Assembly: GCA_025927765.1 (NCBI GenBank)
Contig: JAICKU010000039.1
Location: forward strand, 1 to 35,889
Source of the DNA: Burkholderiales bacterium
GTDB lineage: Bacteria > Pseudomonadota > Gammaproteobacteria > Burkholderiales > Casimicrobiaceae
Length of the DNA stretch: 35,889 nucleotides
Reading direction: 5' to 3'
In this document: positions 24,878 to 34,476 of the stretch, piece by piece
Position numbering within the stretch: the stretch's first letter is position 1
Layout of the letters: each line of letters begins with the position of its first letter
The notes under the pieces: generated by a model
Told to the model about the DNA's origin: nothing
The model's database searches: none
Seen by the model: only the letters and a program-made list of their open reading frames with translations
Position numbers and translations under genes: made by a program

Positions 24878-26173
24878 ATGCCAAGCCTCCTTGAACTCGA
24901 CGCGTGCGAAGCGGCCGGGCGCATCCGATCGAAAGCGCTCACGTCCGAAGCACTGGCCGCCGCATGCCTTGCGCGCGTCGACGCGCGCGAACGCGACGTC
25001 GGGGCGTGGCAATACCTCGCGCGCGAGGAAGCGATGGCGCAGGCGCGCGAAGCCGATCGCACGCCTTCACGCGGCCCGCTGCACGGCGTTCCAATTGCGG
25101 TGAAGGACATCTTCGACACGCACGACATGCCGACGACGCTCGGGTCGCCGATCTACGCGCAGCGCCAGCCGGATTGGGATGCCGCGTGTGTGGCCGCAGC
25201 CCGCGCGGCCGGCGCGATCGTGCTCGGCAAGACGGTGACGACCGAATTCGCGAGCTATCACCCGGGCAAGACGCGCAACCCGCACGATCCGACACGCACG
25301 CCGGGAGGCTCGTCGAGCGGGTCGGCCGCCGCGGTGGCGGATCGCATGGTGCCGATCGCGTTCGGCTCGCAAACGGCGGCGTCGATCACGCGGCCCGCCG
25401 CGTTCTGCGGCGTGATCGGCTACAAGGCGACGTTCGGCGAGCTGTCGCTCTCCGGCGTGCGCCCGCTCGCGCAGTCGCTCGACACGCTCGGATTCTTTGC
25501 ACGCTCGATCGCGGACATCGCGTTGATGCGCAACGTGCTGCTCGGTGCAGCGCAAACGCGGGTCGACGCGCTGCCGCGCTCGCCAAGGCTCGGCCTCTGC
25601 CGCACCGCCGCGTGGCCCCTCGCGGAGCGTTCAACGCGTGACGCCCTCGACGTCGCGGTCGCCAGCTTTCGCGCCGCCGGCGCGACGATCGTCGACGTCG
25701 AGTTGCCCGCGGCATTCGACGCGCTGACCGAGGCGCAGCAGACCATCATGACGTACGAGACCGCTCGTAACTACGTGTTCGAGATGATGACGTGCATCGA
25801 TCGGCTGAGTCCCTCGTTTCGCGCAACTTGCGAAGCGGGAATGCGAATCGACCGCGAGACGTATCTCGCCGCGCTTCGACGCGTCCGGGAGGTGCGCGCG
25901 CAACTGCCGGACATCGTTGGCGACCACGATGCGCTCATCACGCCTGCCACGCGCGGCGAAGCGCCGCCGATCGAAGCCGGCACAGGCGACCCGGTGATGA
26001 GCCGGATGTGGACCGCGCTCGGCAATCCCACGCTGGCGATTCCCGTGCCGCGGCCGGCGGGTGGGTTGCCTGTCGCCGTTCAAGTGGTGGCGAACCTGCA
26101 TGCCGATCCGATGCTGCTCGAGGTCGGCGAGTGGATGAGCAAGCTGTTCCGCCAGCCGCAATCGTCGACGTAA
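24878..26173 (+). CDS. Amidase-signature hydrolase divergent from livK
   Basis: 431-residue amidase-signature enzyme. ATG 24878 has GGGAG seven bases upstream. The catalytic Lys is in VPIAVKDIFD (near residue 73), the cis-Ser is in TPGGSSSGSAAAV, and the nucleophilic Ser lies in GSQTAASITRPAAF. GSQTAAS replaces the usual GSDTGGS; the Ser itself is kept, and this variant occurs in a known amidase subgroup. Divergence from the liv operon and the M20 deacylase at that operon's end suggest one catabolic unit for an amide. The sequence is clearly different from the amidase at 5845-7227. Confidence 0.88.
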   Translation: MPSLLELDACEAAGRIRSKALTSEALAAACLARVDARERDVGAWQYLAREEAMAQAREADRTPSRGPLHGVPIAVKDIFDTHDMPTTLGSPIYAQRQPDWDAACVAAARAAGAIVLGKTVTTEFASYHPGKTRNPHDPTRTPGGSSSGSAAAVADRMVPIAFGSQTAASITRPAAFCGVIGYKATFGELSLSGVRPLAQSLDTLGFFARSIADIALMRNVLLGAAQTRVDALPRSPRLGLCRTAAWPLAERSTRDALDVAVASFRAAGATIVDVELPAAFDALTEAQQTIMTYETARNYVFEMMTCIDRLSPSFRATCEAGMRIDRETYLAALRRVREVRAQLPDIVGDHDALITPATRGEAPPIEAGTGDPVMSRMWTALGNPTLAIPVPRPAGGLPVAVQVVANLHADPMLLEVGEWMSKLFRQPQSST

Positions 26174-26380
26174 GTCACGGCGTTGCTCGCGCTCCACGAC
26201 GACGCAGGGCAGCGAGAGCACGAGTCCTGCAACCGGGCGTGACCCATGGGTGCGGCGACGCTTGCACTCGGCGTTGCCGTAGCGCGCTCCGCGACGTGGG
26301 CAGCAACCCGGCGGTGCTCGTCCCCTGGCTGTCGCGCGAGCGTGCGTTCGAAATGCGCGGCCGGGCAAGGCAGGCGGAGC

Positions 26381-26386
26381 TATAAT
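26381..26386 (+). promoter_or_regulatory. Probable -10 box of the thrS transcript
   Basis: A perfect TATAAT in GC-rich sequence, with no good -35 at 16-18 bases. Transcription from near 26393 would include the leader peptide and terminator before thrS. Between the amidase stop at 26173 and this box I see no gene or clear terminator. Confidence 0.5.
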
Positions 26387-26460
26387 TGGCGGCATTCGTT
26401 CAGTTCGGCCGGCCCGACGAGCCGAACGTGGTGGGCGACGGGCACCGAAAGGACAGGGTT

Positions 26461-26493
26461 ATGACACCGCGAACGCGTGGGGGCTTGACCTAA
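26461..26493 (+). CDS. Candidate Thr-codon leader peptide upstream of thrS
   Basis: A ten-codon [13 protein letters not shown], with three Thr codons (ACA, ACG, ACC) and an AAAGGA ribosome site seven bases upstream. It lies within the thrS leader and just before an intrinsic terminator, the arrangement of classic attenuation. The segment GACACCGC (26463-26470), which includes codons 2 and 3, pairs perfectly with GCGGTGTC (26501-26508). A ribosome on the leader would therefore change the RNA fold. Translation is not proven and the ORF is short enough to be chance. Confidence 0.5.
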   Translation: MTPRTRGGLT

Positions 26494-26512
26494 TACCGAG
26501 GCGGTGTCGCTC

Positions 26513-26532
26513 GCGCGGACGGTCGTCCGCGC
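26513..26532 (+). other. Stable hairpin in the thrS leader
   Basis: GCGCGGAC and GTCCGCGC form a perfect eight-pair stem between the leader ORF hairpin and the terminator. It has no U tract and could be a pause or spacer element of the attenuator. Confidence 0.55.
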
Positions 26533-26540
26533 CATTGAAG

Positions 26541-26567
26541 AAAGTGCGGCGCTGCCGCACTTTTTTT
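26541..26567 (+). terminator. Intrinsic terminator or attenuator before thrS
   Basis: AAAGTGCGGC and GCCGCACTTT form a ten-pair stem with a GCT loop and run into seven T residues. It lies 118 bases before the thrS start and in the same direction, so it either ends an upstream small transcript or attenuates thrS. Confidence 0.85.
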
Positions 26568-26610
26568 GTTTCTGGCGAGGCCTCGCAAAGGTCCGACCTG
26601 GGCATAAATC

Positions 26611-26683
26611 GGGTCAGACACCAATTTCGCGGTGAAACCGCGATCGGTGCGAGATCCTCGCCGCGAAAATGGGTAGCTGACCC
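26611..26683. repeat. REP-like imperfect inverted repeat abutting the thrS start
   Basis: The left arm (26611-26632) begins GGGTCAGACACC and ends TTTCGCGG. The right arm (26661-26683) begins CCGCGAAAA and ends AGCTGACCC. They pair over about 22 bases with few mismatches, around a partly self-complementary centre. The GGGTCAGACACC type of end recalls betaproteobacterial extragenic palindromes, from memory only. The right arm stops one base before the thrS ATG and takes the place of a Shine-Dalgarno site. Confidence 0.7.
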
Positions 26684-26684
26684 T

Positions 26685-28589
26685 ATGGACATCCGACTCC
26701 CCGACGGCGCCGTCAAGCAATTCAAGGCGCCCATCTCCGTCGCCGAACTCGCCGCCTCGATCGGCCCGGGCCTCGCCAAGGCGGCGCTCGCCGGTCGCGT
26801 CGACGGCAAGCTCGTCGACACCTCGCACGTCATCGAGCAGGACGCGAACGTCGCCATCGTCACCGCGCGCGACGCCGAGGGCCTCGACGTCATTCGCCAT
26901 TCGACCGCGCACCTCCTCGCCTACGCCGTCAAGGAACTGTTCCCCGACGCGCAGGTGACGATCGGCCCGGTGATCGAGGACGGGTTCTACTACGACTTCT
27001 CGTACAAGCGCCCCTTCACCCCCGAGGACCTCGCCGCCATCGAGCAGAAGATGGCCGAGATCGCGAAGAAGAACGAGCCCGTCACGCGGAAGCTGATGCC
27101 GCGCGACGAGGCCGTGAAGTACTTCGAATCGATCGGCGAGCACTACAAGGCCGAGATCATCGCTTCGATCCCGTCGACCGAGGACATTTCGCTCTACACC
27201 GAAGGCAAGTTCACCGATCTCTGTCGCGGCCCGCACGTGCCCTCGACCGGGCGGCTCGGCGTGTTCAAGCTGATGAAGGTGGCGGGCGCGTACTGGCGCG
27301 GCGATTCGCGCAACGAAATGCTGCAGCGCATTTACGGTACCGCGTGGACGTCGAAGGCCGATCTCGACCTCTACCTGCACCGCATCGAGGAGGCCGAGAA
27401 GCGCGATCACCGCAAGCTCGCGAAGCAGCTCGACCTCTTCCACCTGCAGGACGAATCGCCCGGCATGGTGTTCTGGCACCCGAAGGGCTGGGCGCTGTGG
27501 CAGCAGGTCGAGCAGTACATGCGCACCGTCTATCGAGACAACGGCTACCAGGAGATCCGCTGCCCGCAGATCCTCGACCGCTCGCTTTGGGAACGCTCGG
27601 GACACTGGCAGAACTTCAAGGACAACATGTTCACGACGGAGTCCGAGAAGCGGGAGTTCGCGGTGAAGCCAATGAACTGCCCCGGCCATGTGCTCGTGTT
27701 CAACTCCGACCTGCGGAGCTACCGCGACCTGCCGATTCGCTACGGCGAATTCGGCAACTGCCACCGTGACGAACCGTCGGGCGCGCTGCACGGGTTAATG
27801 CGCGTGCGCGGGTTCACGCAGGACGACGCGCACATCTTCTGCACCGAGGAACAGATCGAATCGGAGGTGAAGGCGTTCAACGAGCTGGCACTCGACGTCT
27901 ACCGCGTGTTCGGCTTCGAGCACATCGACATCAAGCTCGCGCTTCGTCCCGAGCCGCGGCTTGGCGACGACGCCACCTGGGACCGCGCCGAGAACGCGCT
28001 GCGCGACGCGCTACGCGCCTGCGGCGTGCAGTGGACCGAACTACCCGGCGAAGGCGCGTTCTACGGACCCAAGGTCGAATACCACCTCAAGGATTCGCTC
28101 GGCCGCTCGTGGCAGTGCGGCACGATCCAGGTCGACTTCCAGATGCCGGGGCGGCTCGGCGCAGAGTACGTGGCGGCGGACGACACGCGGAAGGTGCCGG
28201 TGATGCTTCACCGCGCGATCGTGGGATCGCTCGAGCGTTTCATCGGCATCCTGATCGAGCATTACGCCGGCGCCTTCCCGCTGTGGCTCGCGCCCGCGCA
28301 GGCGGTGGTGATGACGATCACCGACCGCCAGCGCGACTACGCGGAGCGCGTCGCAAAGGCGCTGAAGGCGGCCGGATTGCGCGTCCAGACCGATTTGCGC
28401 AACGAGAAGATTAGCTATAAAATACGAGAACATAGCCTCCAAAAGCTGCCTTATCAACTGATCGTCGGCGATAAGGAGCAGGAGGCGAATACCGTGGCCG
28501 TGCGTTCCCGTGGCGGTGAGGATCTGGGCTCGATGCCCATCGCATCCTTGCTCGCGCGCCTCCAGGACGAGGTGGCGCATCGCCGATAG
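26685..28589 (+). CDS. thrS: Threonine-tRNA ligase
   Basis: Class II synthetase charging tRNA-Thr, 634 residues (E. coli 642). The TGS domain is about 1-62. The editing domain has the zinc-type HxxxH at His72/His76 (RHSTAHLL) and [11 protein letters not shown] with its Cys and His. The catalytic core has MNCPGHV, the motif 2 region [33 protein letters not shown], and a motif 3 around [22 protein letters not shown]. The anticodon-binding domain is about 535-634. ATG 26685 matches the family N-terminus MDIRLPDG, yet no Shine-Dalgarno site precedes it. Upstream lie a possible attenuator and a repeat; infC, rpmI and rplT follow as in many bacteria. Confidence 0.98.
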   Translation: MDIRLPDGAVKQFKAPISVAELAASIGPGLAKAALAGRVDGKLVDTSHVIEQDANVAIVTARDAEGLDVIRHSTAHLLAYAVKELFPDAQVTIGPVIEDGFYYDFSYKRPFTPEDLAAIEQKMAEIAKKNEPVTRKLMPRDEAVKYFESIGEHYKAEIIASIPSTEDISLYTEGKFTDLCRGPHVPSTGRLGVFKLMKVAGAYWRGDSRNEMLQRIYGTAWTSKADLDLYLHRIEEAEKRDHRKLAKQLDLFHLQDESPGMVFWHPKGWALWQQVEQYMRTVYRDNGYQEIRCPQILDRSLWERSGHWQNFKDNMFTTESEKREFAVKPMNCPGHVLVFNSDLRSYRDLPIRYGEFGNCHRDEPSGALHGLMRVRGFTQDDAHIFCTEEQIESEVKAFNELALDVYRVFGFEHIDIKLALRPEPRLGDDATWDRAENALRDALRACGVQWTELPGEGAFYGPKVEYHLKDSLGRSWQCGTIQVDFQMPGRLGAEYVAADDTRKVPVMLHRAIVGSLERFIGILIEHYAGAFPLWLAPAQAVVMTITDRQRDYAERVAKALKAAGLRVQTDLRNEKISYKIREHSLQKLPYQLIVGDKEQEANTVAVRSRGGEDLGSMPIASLLARLQDEVAHRR

Positions 28590-28636
28590 CCTTCCGCGGA
28601 AGGCGTCGGTGGTACTGCGGGTGCCGGCCGTTTTTT
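28590..28636 (+). other. thrS-infC intergenic palindrome and T tract
   Basis: A perfect palindrome CCTTCCGCGGAAGG starts right after the thrS stop. It is followed by GTCGGT...GCCGGC, which can pair weakly, and by six T residues at 28631-28636. This may be a partial terminator or processing site that sets the infC to thrS ratio. Confidence 0.4.
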
Positions 28637-28658
28637 GTCACTTCATGGAGATGACGCG

Positions 28659-29279
28659 ATAGCTCTAGACAAGCAGCACCAGCGACTGAACGGCGAAATC
28701 AACGCCCCCGAAATCCGCCTCGTTGGCATCGACGGCGAGCAGCTCGGCATCGTTTCACTGCAGGAAGCGCTCGCGAAGGCCGAAGCCGCAGAACTCGACC
28801 TGGTCGAGATCGCGCCGACGGCCAAGCCCCCGGTTTGCCGCATCATGGATTACGGCAAATTCAAGTACCGCGAGGCGAAGAAGCAGCACGAGGCCAAGCT
28901 CAAGCTGAAGCAGATCCAGGTCAAGGAAGTGAAATTCCGGCCCGGCACTGACGAAGGCGATTACAAGATCAAGATGCGCAACCTGACCCGCTTTCTGGGC
29001 GAAGGCGACAAGGCGAAGGTCACGTTGCGTTTTCGCGGTCGCGAAATGGCGCACCAGGAATTCGGCATACGACTGCTCGAGCGGATCCGCGGCGAGCTGG
29101 AGCCGATCGCGATCGTTGAACAGTTTCCGAGGCTCGAAGGCCGGCAAATGGTGATGCTGCTGGCCCCCAAGAAGACGCTGCCGAAGACGCATCACCCGGA
29201 CAAGCCCGAGGACGGTCCGCCGGAAGGCGCAAAAGCCGCTCCCGTGAAAGCGGAGCGCACCGCCGTGGGCAGCAAATAA
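28659..29279 (+). CDS. infC: Translation initiation factor IF-3, probable ATA start
   Basis: IF-3 binds the 30S subunit and checks start codons. The frame has no ATG near the expected N-terminus. ATA 28659 gives [14 protein letters not shown], aligned with the usual start, and has GGAG nine bases upstream; a TTG at 28635 in the T tract is less likely. Non-AUG starts are typical for infC because IF-3 represses its own gene through them. The 206-residue protein keeps both domains: [23 protein letters not shown] and [15 protein letters not shown], then [21 protein letters not shown] and [12 protein letters not shown] 26-residue polar tail rich in Pro and Lys extends beyond the E. coli end. Confidence 0.95.
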   Translation: MALDKQHQRLNGEINAPEIRLVGIDGEQLGIVSLQEALAKAEAAELDLVEIAPTAKPPVCRIMDYGKFKYREAKKQHEAKLKLKQIQVKEVKFRPGTDEGDYKIKMRNLTRFLGEGDKAKVTLRFRGREMAHQEFGIRLLERIRGELEPIAIVEQFPRLEGRQMVMLLAPKKTLPKTHHPDKPEDGPPEGAKAAPVKAERTAVGSK

Positions 29280-29290
29280 GGAACGGCATC

Positions 29291-29488
29291 ATGCCGAAGA
29301 TGAAAACCAAGTCGGGCGCGAAGAAGCGCTTCCGCGTGCGCGGAAGCGGCTCCGTCAAGCGCTCGCAGGCGTTCAAGCGCCACATCCTCACCAAGAAATC
29401 CACGAAGAACAAGCGGCAACTGCGCGGCGTAACGGGCATCGACCCGACGAACGCCGGCTCGGTGGCCGCGATGCTTCCGTACGCATAA
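29291..29488 (+). CDS. rpmI: 50S ribosomal protein L35
   Basis: 65-residue basic protein of the large ribosomal subunit. The N-terminus [31 protein letters not shown] in overlapping segments is diagnostic for bL35: [14 protein letters not shown] and the following [21 protein letters not shown] precedes the ATG. It lies 11 bases after infC and 9 before rplT. Confidence 0.98.
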   Translation: MPKMKTKSGAKKRFRVRGSGSVKRSQAFKRHILTKKSTKNKRQLRGVTGIDPTNAGSVAAMLPYA

Positions 29489-29497
29489 GGAGCGACC

Positions 29498-29854
29498 ATG
29501 CCCAGAGTCAAACGTGGCGTGACCGCCCGCGCGCGGCACAAGAAGGTTCTCGAGCAGGCCAAGGGTTACCGCGGCCGGCGCAACAGCGTCTATCGCATCG
29601 CCAAGGAAGCGGTGATGAAGGCGGGCCAGTATCAATACCGCGACCGGCGCACGAAGAAGCGCGAATTCCGGGCGCTGTGGATCGCCCGCATCAACGCCGC
29701 GGTGCGCGAGCTCGGCATGACGTACAGCGCCTTCATGAACGGCCTGCGCAAGGCGTCGATCGACATCGACCGCAAGGTCCTCGCGGATCTCGCCGTGCAC
29801 GACAAGCCGGCATTTGGCAAGATCGCGGAGCAGGCCAGAGCTTCCCAGGCCTGA
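29498..29854 (+). CDS. rplT: 50S ribosomal protein L20
   Basis: 118-residue bL20, a 23S rRNA-binding assembly protein. It contains [20 protein letters not shown] and [20 protein letters not shown], then [20 protein letters not shown]. The length is exactly normal. AAGGAG precedes the ATG. In E. coli L20 represses its own operon through mRNA pseudoknots; I do not see an obvious equivalent here. An intrinsic terminator follows. Confidence 0.98.
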   Translation: MPRVKRGVTARARHKKVLEQAKGYRGRRNSVYRIAKEAVMKAGQYQYRDRRTKKREFRALWIARINAAVRELGMTYSAFMNGLRKASIDIDRKVLADLAVHDKPAFGKIAEQARASQA

Positions 29855-29873
29855 ATCGCTGATCGGAACGCAG

Positions 29874-29903
29874 GGGAGGCAGAGATGCCTCCCTTTCTTT
29901 TTT
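29874..29903 (+). terminator. Intrinsic terminator after rplT
   Basis: GGGAGGCA-GAGA-TGCCTCCC forms a perfect eight-pair stem with a tetraloop, followed by TTTCTTTTTT. It separates the thrS-infC-rpmI-rplT transcript from pheS, and may act as an attenuator if transcription continues. Confidence 0.92.
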
Positions 29904-29918
29904 GGGAGTCGAAAAGGC

Positions 29919-31118
<1,200 letters not shown>

Positions 31119-31122
<4 letters not shown>

Positions 31123-31145
31123 ACGCATACGAGACTGCACGATGA
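31119..31145 (+). CDS. Eight-codon linking ORF before pheT
   Basis: MNAYETAR, starting in the ATGA that ends the 40-codon ORF and ending in the ATGA that starts pheT. It completes an unbroken chain of overlaps from pheS to pheT. It is probably a reinitiation bridge rather than a functional peptide. Confidence 0.35.
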
Positions 31146-33496
31146 AATTTTCCGAGCGCTGGCTGCGCACGCTGAGCGATCCTCCCATCGGCACGGCGGA
31201 GCTTTGCGAACGCCTGACGATGGCGGGCTTCGAAGTCGAGAGCGTCGAAGCCGCGGCGCCCGCATTCGCGAACGTGGTCGTCGGGCGCATCGCGTCGATC
31301 GAGCCGCATCCGAACGCCGATCGCCTGCGCGTGTGCGGCGTCGACGTCGGCCGCGACGACGTGCTGCAGATCGTCTGCGGCGCACCGAACGCAGTGAAGG
31401 ACATGCTCGTCCCCTGCGCGCTCGAAGGCGCAACGTTGCCCGGAGGCCACGCGATCACGCGGGCAACGATGCGCGGTGTCGAATCGCAAGGCATGCTCTG
31501 CTCCGCGAAGGAACTCGGCATTTCCGAGGATGCGTCCGGGCTGATGACGCTACCGGCGAACGCGATCCCTGGACGCGACGTGCGCGATCTCCTGACGCTC
31601 GACGACGCGCTGATCACGATCAAGCTCACGCCGAATCGCCCGGATTGCCTGTCGCTCGTGGGCATTGCGCGCGAGGTGTCCGCGATCACGCGCGCACCGC
31701 TCGCGTTTCCCGAATACGCATTGCCGGGCGTGACCAGCAACGCGACGCGCAACGTGCGCATCGAGGATCTTGCGGCGTGCGCACGCTTTGCGGGTCGCGT
31801 GATCGAAGGCATCGACGCGCGTGCACCGACCCCCGACTGGATGAAGGAGCGCATCGAGCGCTCGGGCATCCGCTCGATCTCGGCAGTGGTCGACGTCACC
31901 AACTACGTGATGCTCGAACTCGGCCAGCCCCTGCACGCCTACGACGATCGGCAGCTCGAAGGCGACATCGTCGTGCGCTTCGCGCGCGAAGGCGAAACGC
32001 TCACGCTGCTGAACGGCGACACGCTGCCGCTCGAGCCGGATTTGCTGCTCGTGTGCGACAGCGCGAAGCCGCTCGGACTTGCGGGCATCATGGGCGGCGA
32101 GCGTTCGGGTATTGCCGACGATACGACGACGGTCTATCTCGAAGGCGCGTTCTGGAACCCGGCGGTGATCCAGGGGAAGATGCGCCGGCTCGGCTTCACC
32201 AGCGACGCGGGGTACCGCTTCGAGCGCGGGGTCGACTTCGAACTCGGGCCACGCGCGGTCGAGCGCGCGACGCAGCTCGTTATCGACATCTGCGGCGGTC
32301 GCGCCGGACCGCTTACCGATACCAAGGGCGAACTGCCGACGCGCGAGCCGGTACGGCTGCGAAGCGCGCGCGCTGCGCGCGTGCTCGGCATGTCCATTCC
32401 CCCCGCTGCGATCGCCGATGTTTTCACGCGGCTGCGGCTGCCGTTCACGCGCGAAGGCGACGACTTCGTCGTCACCCCGCCGTCGTACCGCTTCGACCTC
32501 GCGATCGAGGAAGACCTGATCGAGGAAGTCGCACGCATCTACGGGTACGAGAATCTGCCGGCCACACCGCGCCCGCACGTGCAGCGCATGCTGCCCGATC
32601 CGGAAGCGAAACGAAGCGTGGCGGCGCTGCGCCGGCGTCTCGTCGATCGCGGCTGGCAGGAAGTGGTGACGTTCAGCTTCGTGTCGTCCGCCGACGAGCG
32701 CGCGCTCGACGACGCTTCGCATCCGATCGTCGTGTTGAATCCAATCGCCGCGCAGCGCGACGTGATGCGCACCACACTGCTGCCGGGACTGCTGGAAACG
32801 CTGCGCACGAACGTCAAGCGACGCCTCACGCGCGCGCGCATCTTCGAAGTCGGCCGCGTGTTCTGGCGCACCCATGCCATGCAACCGATGCATGTCGGCG
32901 CGCTGGCGTTCGGGCCCGCGGATCCGGAGCAATGGTCATCGCCGCTGCGGCCGGTCGACTTCTTCGACGTCAAGGGCGACCTCGAGGCGCTCGCTTCGCC
33001 GCTCGCCGTTGCGACACCAGCGAGCCCCCGCCCGTGGCTGCACCCGGGTCGGAGCGCCGACGTTCTGATCGATGGCCGCGCCGCGGGCTGGATCGGAGAA
33101 CTCCACCCAAGGCTGCTACGGCACTTCGAATTGCCGTCGGCGCCGGTCGCGTTCGAGGTCGAACTGTCGGCGCTCGTCACCGTGCCCATGCCGCAGGCGC
33201 ACGCGGTGTCGCGCCTGCCGTTCGTGCGGCGAGATCTCGCGGTTATTCTGAACGAAAACATACCAATCGGTCACGTTGTTAACGTTTTACGTGAGCTTCG
33301 GCTCCCGTATGTCGAGACCGTCGATGTGTTCGACGTCTACCGCGGCCCCGAGCTGCCGAACGGCAGGAAAAGCGTTGCGATTCTTGTGCTTATGCGGGAT
33401 ACTGAACGTACTTTGACCGACGAGGACAGCGAGCGGATCGTGGCCGAGCTTCTCGCCACGCTGCACGCCCGGTTCGGCGCCACCCTGAGAACGTAA
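31142..33496 (+). CDS. pheT: Phenylalanine-tRNA ligase beta subunit
   Basis: Editing and tRNA-binding subunit of PheRS, 784 residues (E. coli 795). The start ATG 31142 gives [11 protein letters not shown], the usual N-terminus. The EMAP-like tRNA-binding domain is about 40-150, with [13 protein letters not shown]. The B3/B4 editing region includes [29 protein letters not shown] in overlapping parts. The B5 domain lies near 400-475, ending [22 protein letters not shown]. The C-terminal FDX-ACB domain (about 692-784) starts [15 protein letters not shown] ten-base gap separates it from ihfA. Confidence 0.97.
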   Translation: MKFSERWLRTLSDPPIGTAELCERLTMAGFEVESVEAAAPAFANVVVGRIASIEPHPNADRLRVCGVDVGRDDVLQIVCGAPNAVKDMLVPCALEGATLPGGHAITRATMRGVESQGMLCSAKELGISEDASGLMTLPANAIPGRDVRDLLTLDDALITIKLTPNRPDCLSLVGIAREVSAITRAPLAFPEYALPGVTSNATRNVRIEDLAACARFAGRVIEGIDARAPTPDWMKERIERSGIRSISAVVDVTNYVMLELGQPLHAYDDRQLEGDIVVRFAREGETLTLLNGDTLPLEPDLLLVCDSAKPLGLAGIMGGERSGIADDTTTVYLEGAFWNPAVIQGKMRRLGFTSDAGYRFERGVDFELGPRAVERATQLVIDICGGRAGPLTDTKGELPTREPVRLRSARAARVLGMSIPPAAIADVFTRLRLPFTREGDDFVVTPPSYRFDLAIEEDLIEEVARIYGYENLPATPRPHVQRMLPDPEAKRSVAALRRRLVDRGWQEVVTFSFVSSADERALDDASHPIVVLNPIAAQRDVMRTTLLPGLLETLRTNVKRRLTRARIFEVGRVFWRTHAMQPMHVGALAFGPADPEQWSSPLRPVDFFDVKGDLEALASPLAVATPASPRPWLHPGRSADVLIDGRAAGWIGELHPRLLRHFELPSAPVAFEVELSALVTVPMPQAHAVSRLPFVRRDLAVILNENIPIGHVVNVLRELRLPYVETVDVFDVYRGPELPNGRKSVAILVLMRDTERTLTDEDSERIVAELLATLHARFGATLRT

Positions 33497-33506
33497 GACG
33501 CTCCCG

Positions 33507-33815
33507 ATGACGCTCACCAAAGCCGAACTTGCCGATCTCCTCTTCGAGCAACTGGGCCTCAACAAGCGCGAAGCGAAGGACATGGTCGAGCGGTTCTTTG
33601 AGGAGATCCGAACGGCGCTGGAGGAAGGCCGCAGCGTGAAGCTGTCCGGCTTCGGCAATTTCCAACTCCGCGAAAAGCCGCAGCGCCCGGGCCGCAACCC
33701 CAAGACCGGCGAGGAAATTCCGATCACAGCACGGCGCGTGGTCACGTTTCACGCAAGCCAGAAGTTGAAGGCCATGGTCGAAGCGGCGAACCATGCCCGA
33801 AGCCAGCCGAGCTAA
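33507..33815 (+). CDS. ihfA: Integration host factor alpha subunit
   Basis: 102-residue HU-family DNA-bending protein that pairs with IhfB. It contains [32 protein letters not shown], in overlapping parts, and the DNA-binding arm [20 protein letters not shown], with the Pro that intercalates at the kink. Its place right after pheT is standard for ihfA and distinguishes it from HU. The next gene begins inside its last codons. Confidence 0.96.
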   Translation: MTLTKAELADLLFEQLGLNKREAKDMVERFFEEIRTALEEGRSVKLSGFGNFQLREKPQRPGRNPKTGEEIPITARRVVTFHASQKLKAMVEAANHARSQPS

Positions 33816-34230
33816 GCCGGCACTGCCGCCCATCCCCGCCAAGCGCTATTTCACGATTGGCGAGGTGAGCGAGCTCTGTGCGGTGAAGCCGCACGTGCTC
33901 CGCTATTGGGAGCAGGAATTCACGCAGTTGAAGCCGGTGAAGCGGCGCGGCAACCGCCGCTATTACCAGCACCACGAGGTGCTGCTGATCCGCCGCATTC
34001 GCGACCTGCTCTACGAGCAGGGATTCACGATCAATGGCGCCCGCCACCGCCTCGATTCGGAGACGGTCGTCGAGCCGCGCGCGGCATCGGCGCGCGCGAG
34101 GCCGGCGCCGTCGAACCATGTTGCGCCGCCGATGACGGCGGCGCGTCCGCTCGACAGCGAAATGCTACGCGAGGAATTGCTGGCGATCCGCGAGCTTTTG
34201 TCGGGGCGCCCGCCGCGCGAAACGTTATAA
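33793..34230 (+). CDS. MerR-family transcriptional regulator
   Basis: 145-residue regulator. The N-terminal winged helix reads [26 protein letters not shown] and [30 protein letters not shown] in overlapping segments, as in MlrA-like MerR proteins. The C-terminal half is low-complexity Ala/Arg/Pro with no metal-binding Cys. It overlaps ihfA by 23 bases, a conserved arrangement in betaproteobacteria. The target genes are unknown. Confidence 0.92.
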   Translation: MPEASRAKPALPPIPAKRYFTIGEVSELCAVKPHVLRYWEQEFTQLKPVKRRGNRRYYQHHEVLLIRRIRDLLYEQGFTINGARHRLDSETVVEPRAASARARPAPSNHVAPPMTAARPLDSEMLREELLAIRELLSGRPPRETL

Positions 34231-34231
34231 T
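34226..34231 (+). promoter_or_regulatory. Likely -10 box of tRNA-Pro
   Basis: TATAAT overlapping the merR stop codon, 12 bases before the tRNA. No good -35 is seen inside the merR end. Confidence 0.5.
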
Positions 34232-34242
34232 CGTCGTTCGGT

Positions 34243-34319
34243 CGGGGCGTAGCGCAGCCTGGTAGCGCACCTGCATGGGGTGCAGGGGGTCGAGTGTTCG
34301 AATCACTTCGCCCCGACCA
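34243..34319 (+). tRNA. tRNA-Pro(GGG)
   Basis: 77 bases. Acceptor CGGGGCG/CGCCCCG, D arm AGCGCAGCCTGGTAGCGC, anticodon stem CCTGC/GCAGG with loop ATGGGGT and anticodon GGG, T-arm GTGTTCGAATCAC, encoded CCA. The plus-strand frame that begins at 34294 runs through its 3' end and is not coding there. Confidence 0.97.
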
Positions 34320-34405
34320 AATTCAATCAGTTAGCAGCGCTCGACGCGGGCGCCGCCTAACTTTCGGAGATGCGCCTAACTCCGACGTTTCGAGTGAGTC
34401 GCAAC

Positions 34406-34434
34406 TTGGGCGAACACTCGCCCAATCTGGGCGA
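34406..34434. promoter_or_regulatory. Three half-site palindromic cluster before the RelA/SpoT gene
   Basis: TTGGGCGA-ACAC-TCGCCCAA is a perfect palindrome with eight-base arms. A third half-site, CTGGGCGA, follows at 34427-34434 and can pair with the middle one. It lies 43-71 bases before the start and may be an operator or an RNA switch between two hairpins. Confidence 0.45.
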
Positions 34435-34476
34435 TCGCCGAGCGCGCAAACGATCGGCGTCAAATGGATTGCCGCG

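Noticed and set aside
28601-28636. T-box-like string GGTGGTACTGCGG followed by a T tract before infC
   Set aside because: Close to the T-box core, but there is no room for a stem I and specifier loop, it follows thrS rather than preceding a synthetase gene, and T-boxes are rare in proteobacteria.
31204-33282. 692-residue plus-strand frame inside pheT
   Set aside because: Different frame of pheT, extremely Arg-rich, no family; pheT itself is certain.
34294-34476. Upstream extension of the RelA/SpoT frame
   Set aside because: It passes through the 3' half of tRNA-Pro and the palindrome cluster, and lacks family similarity.
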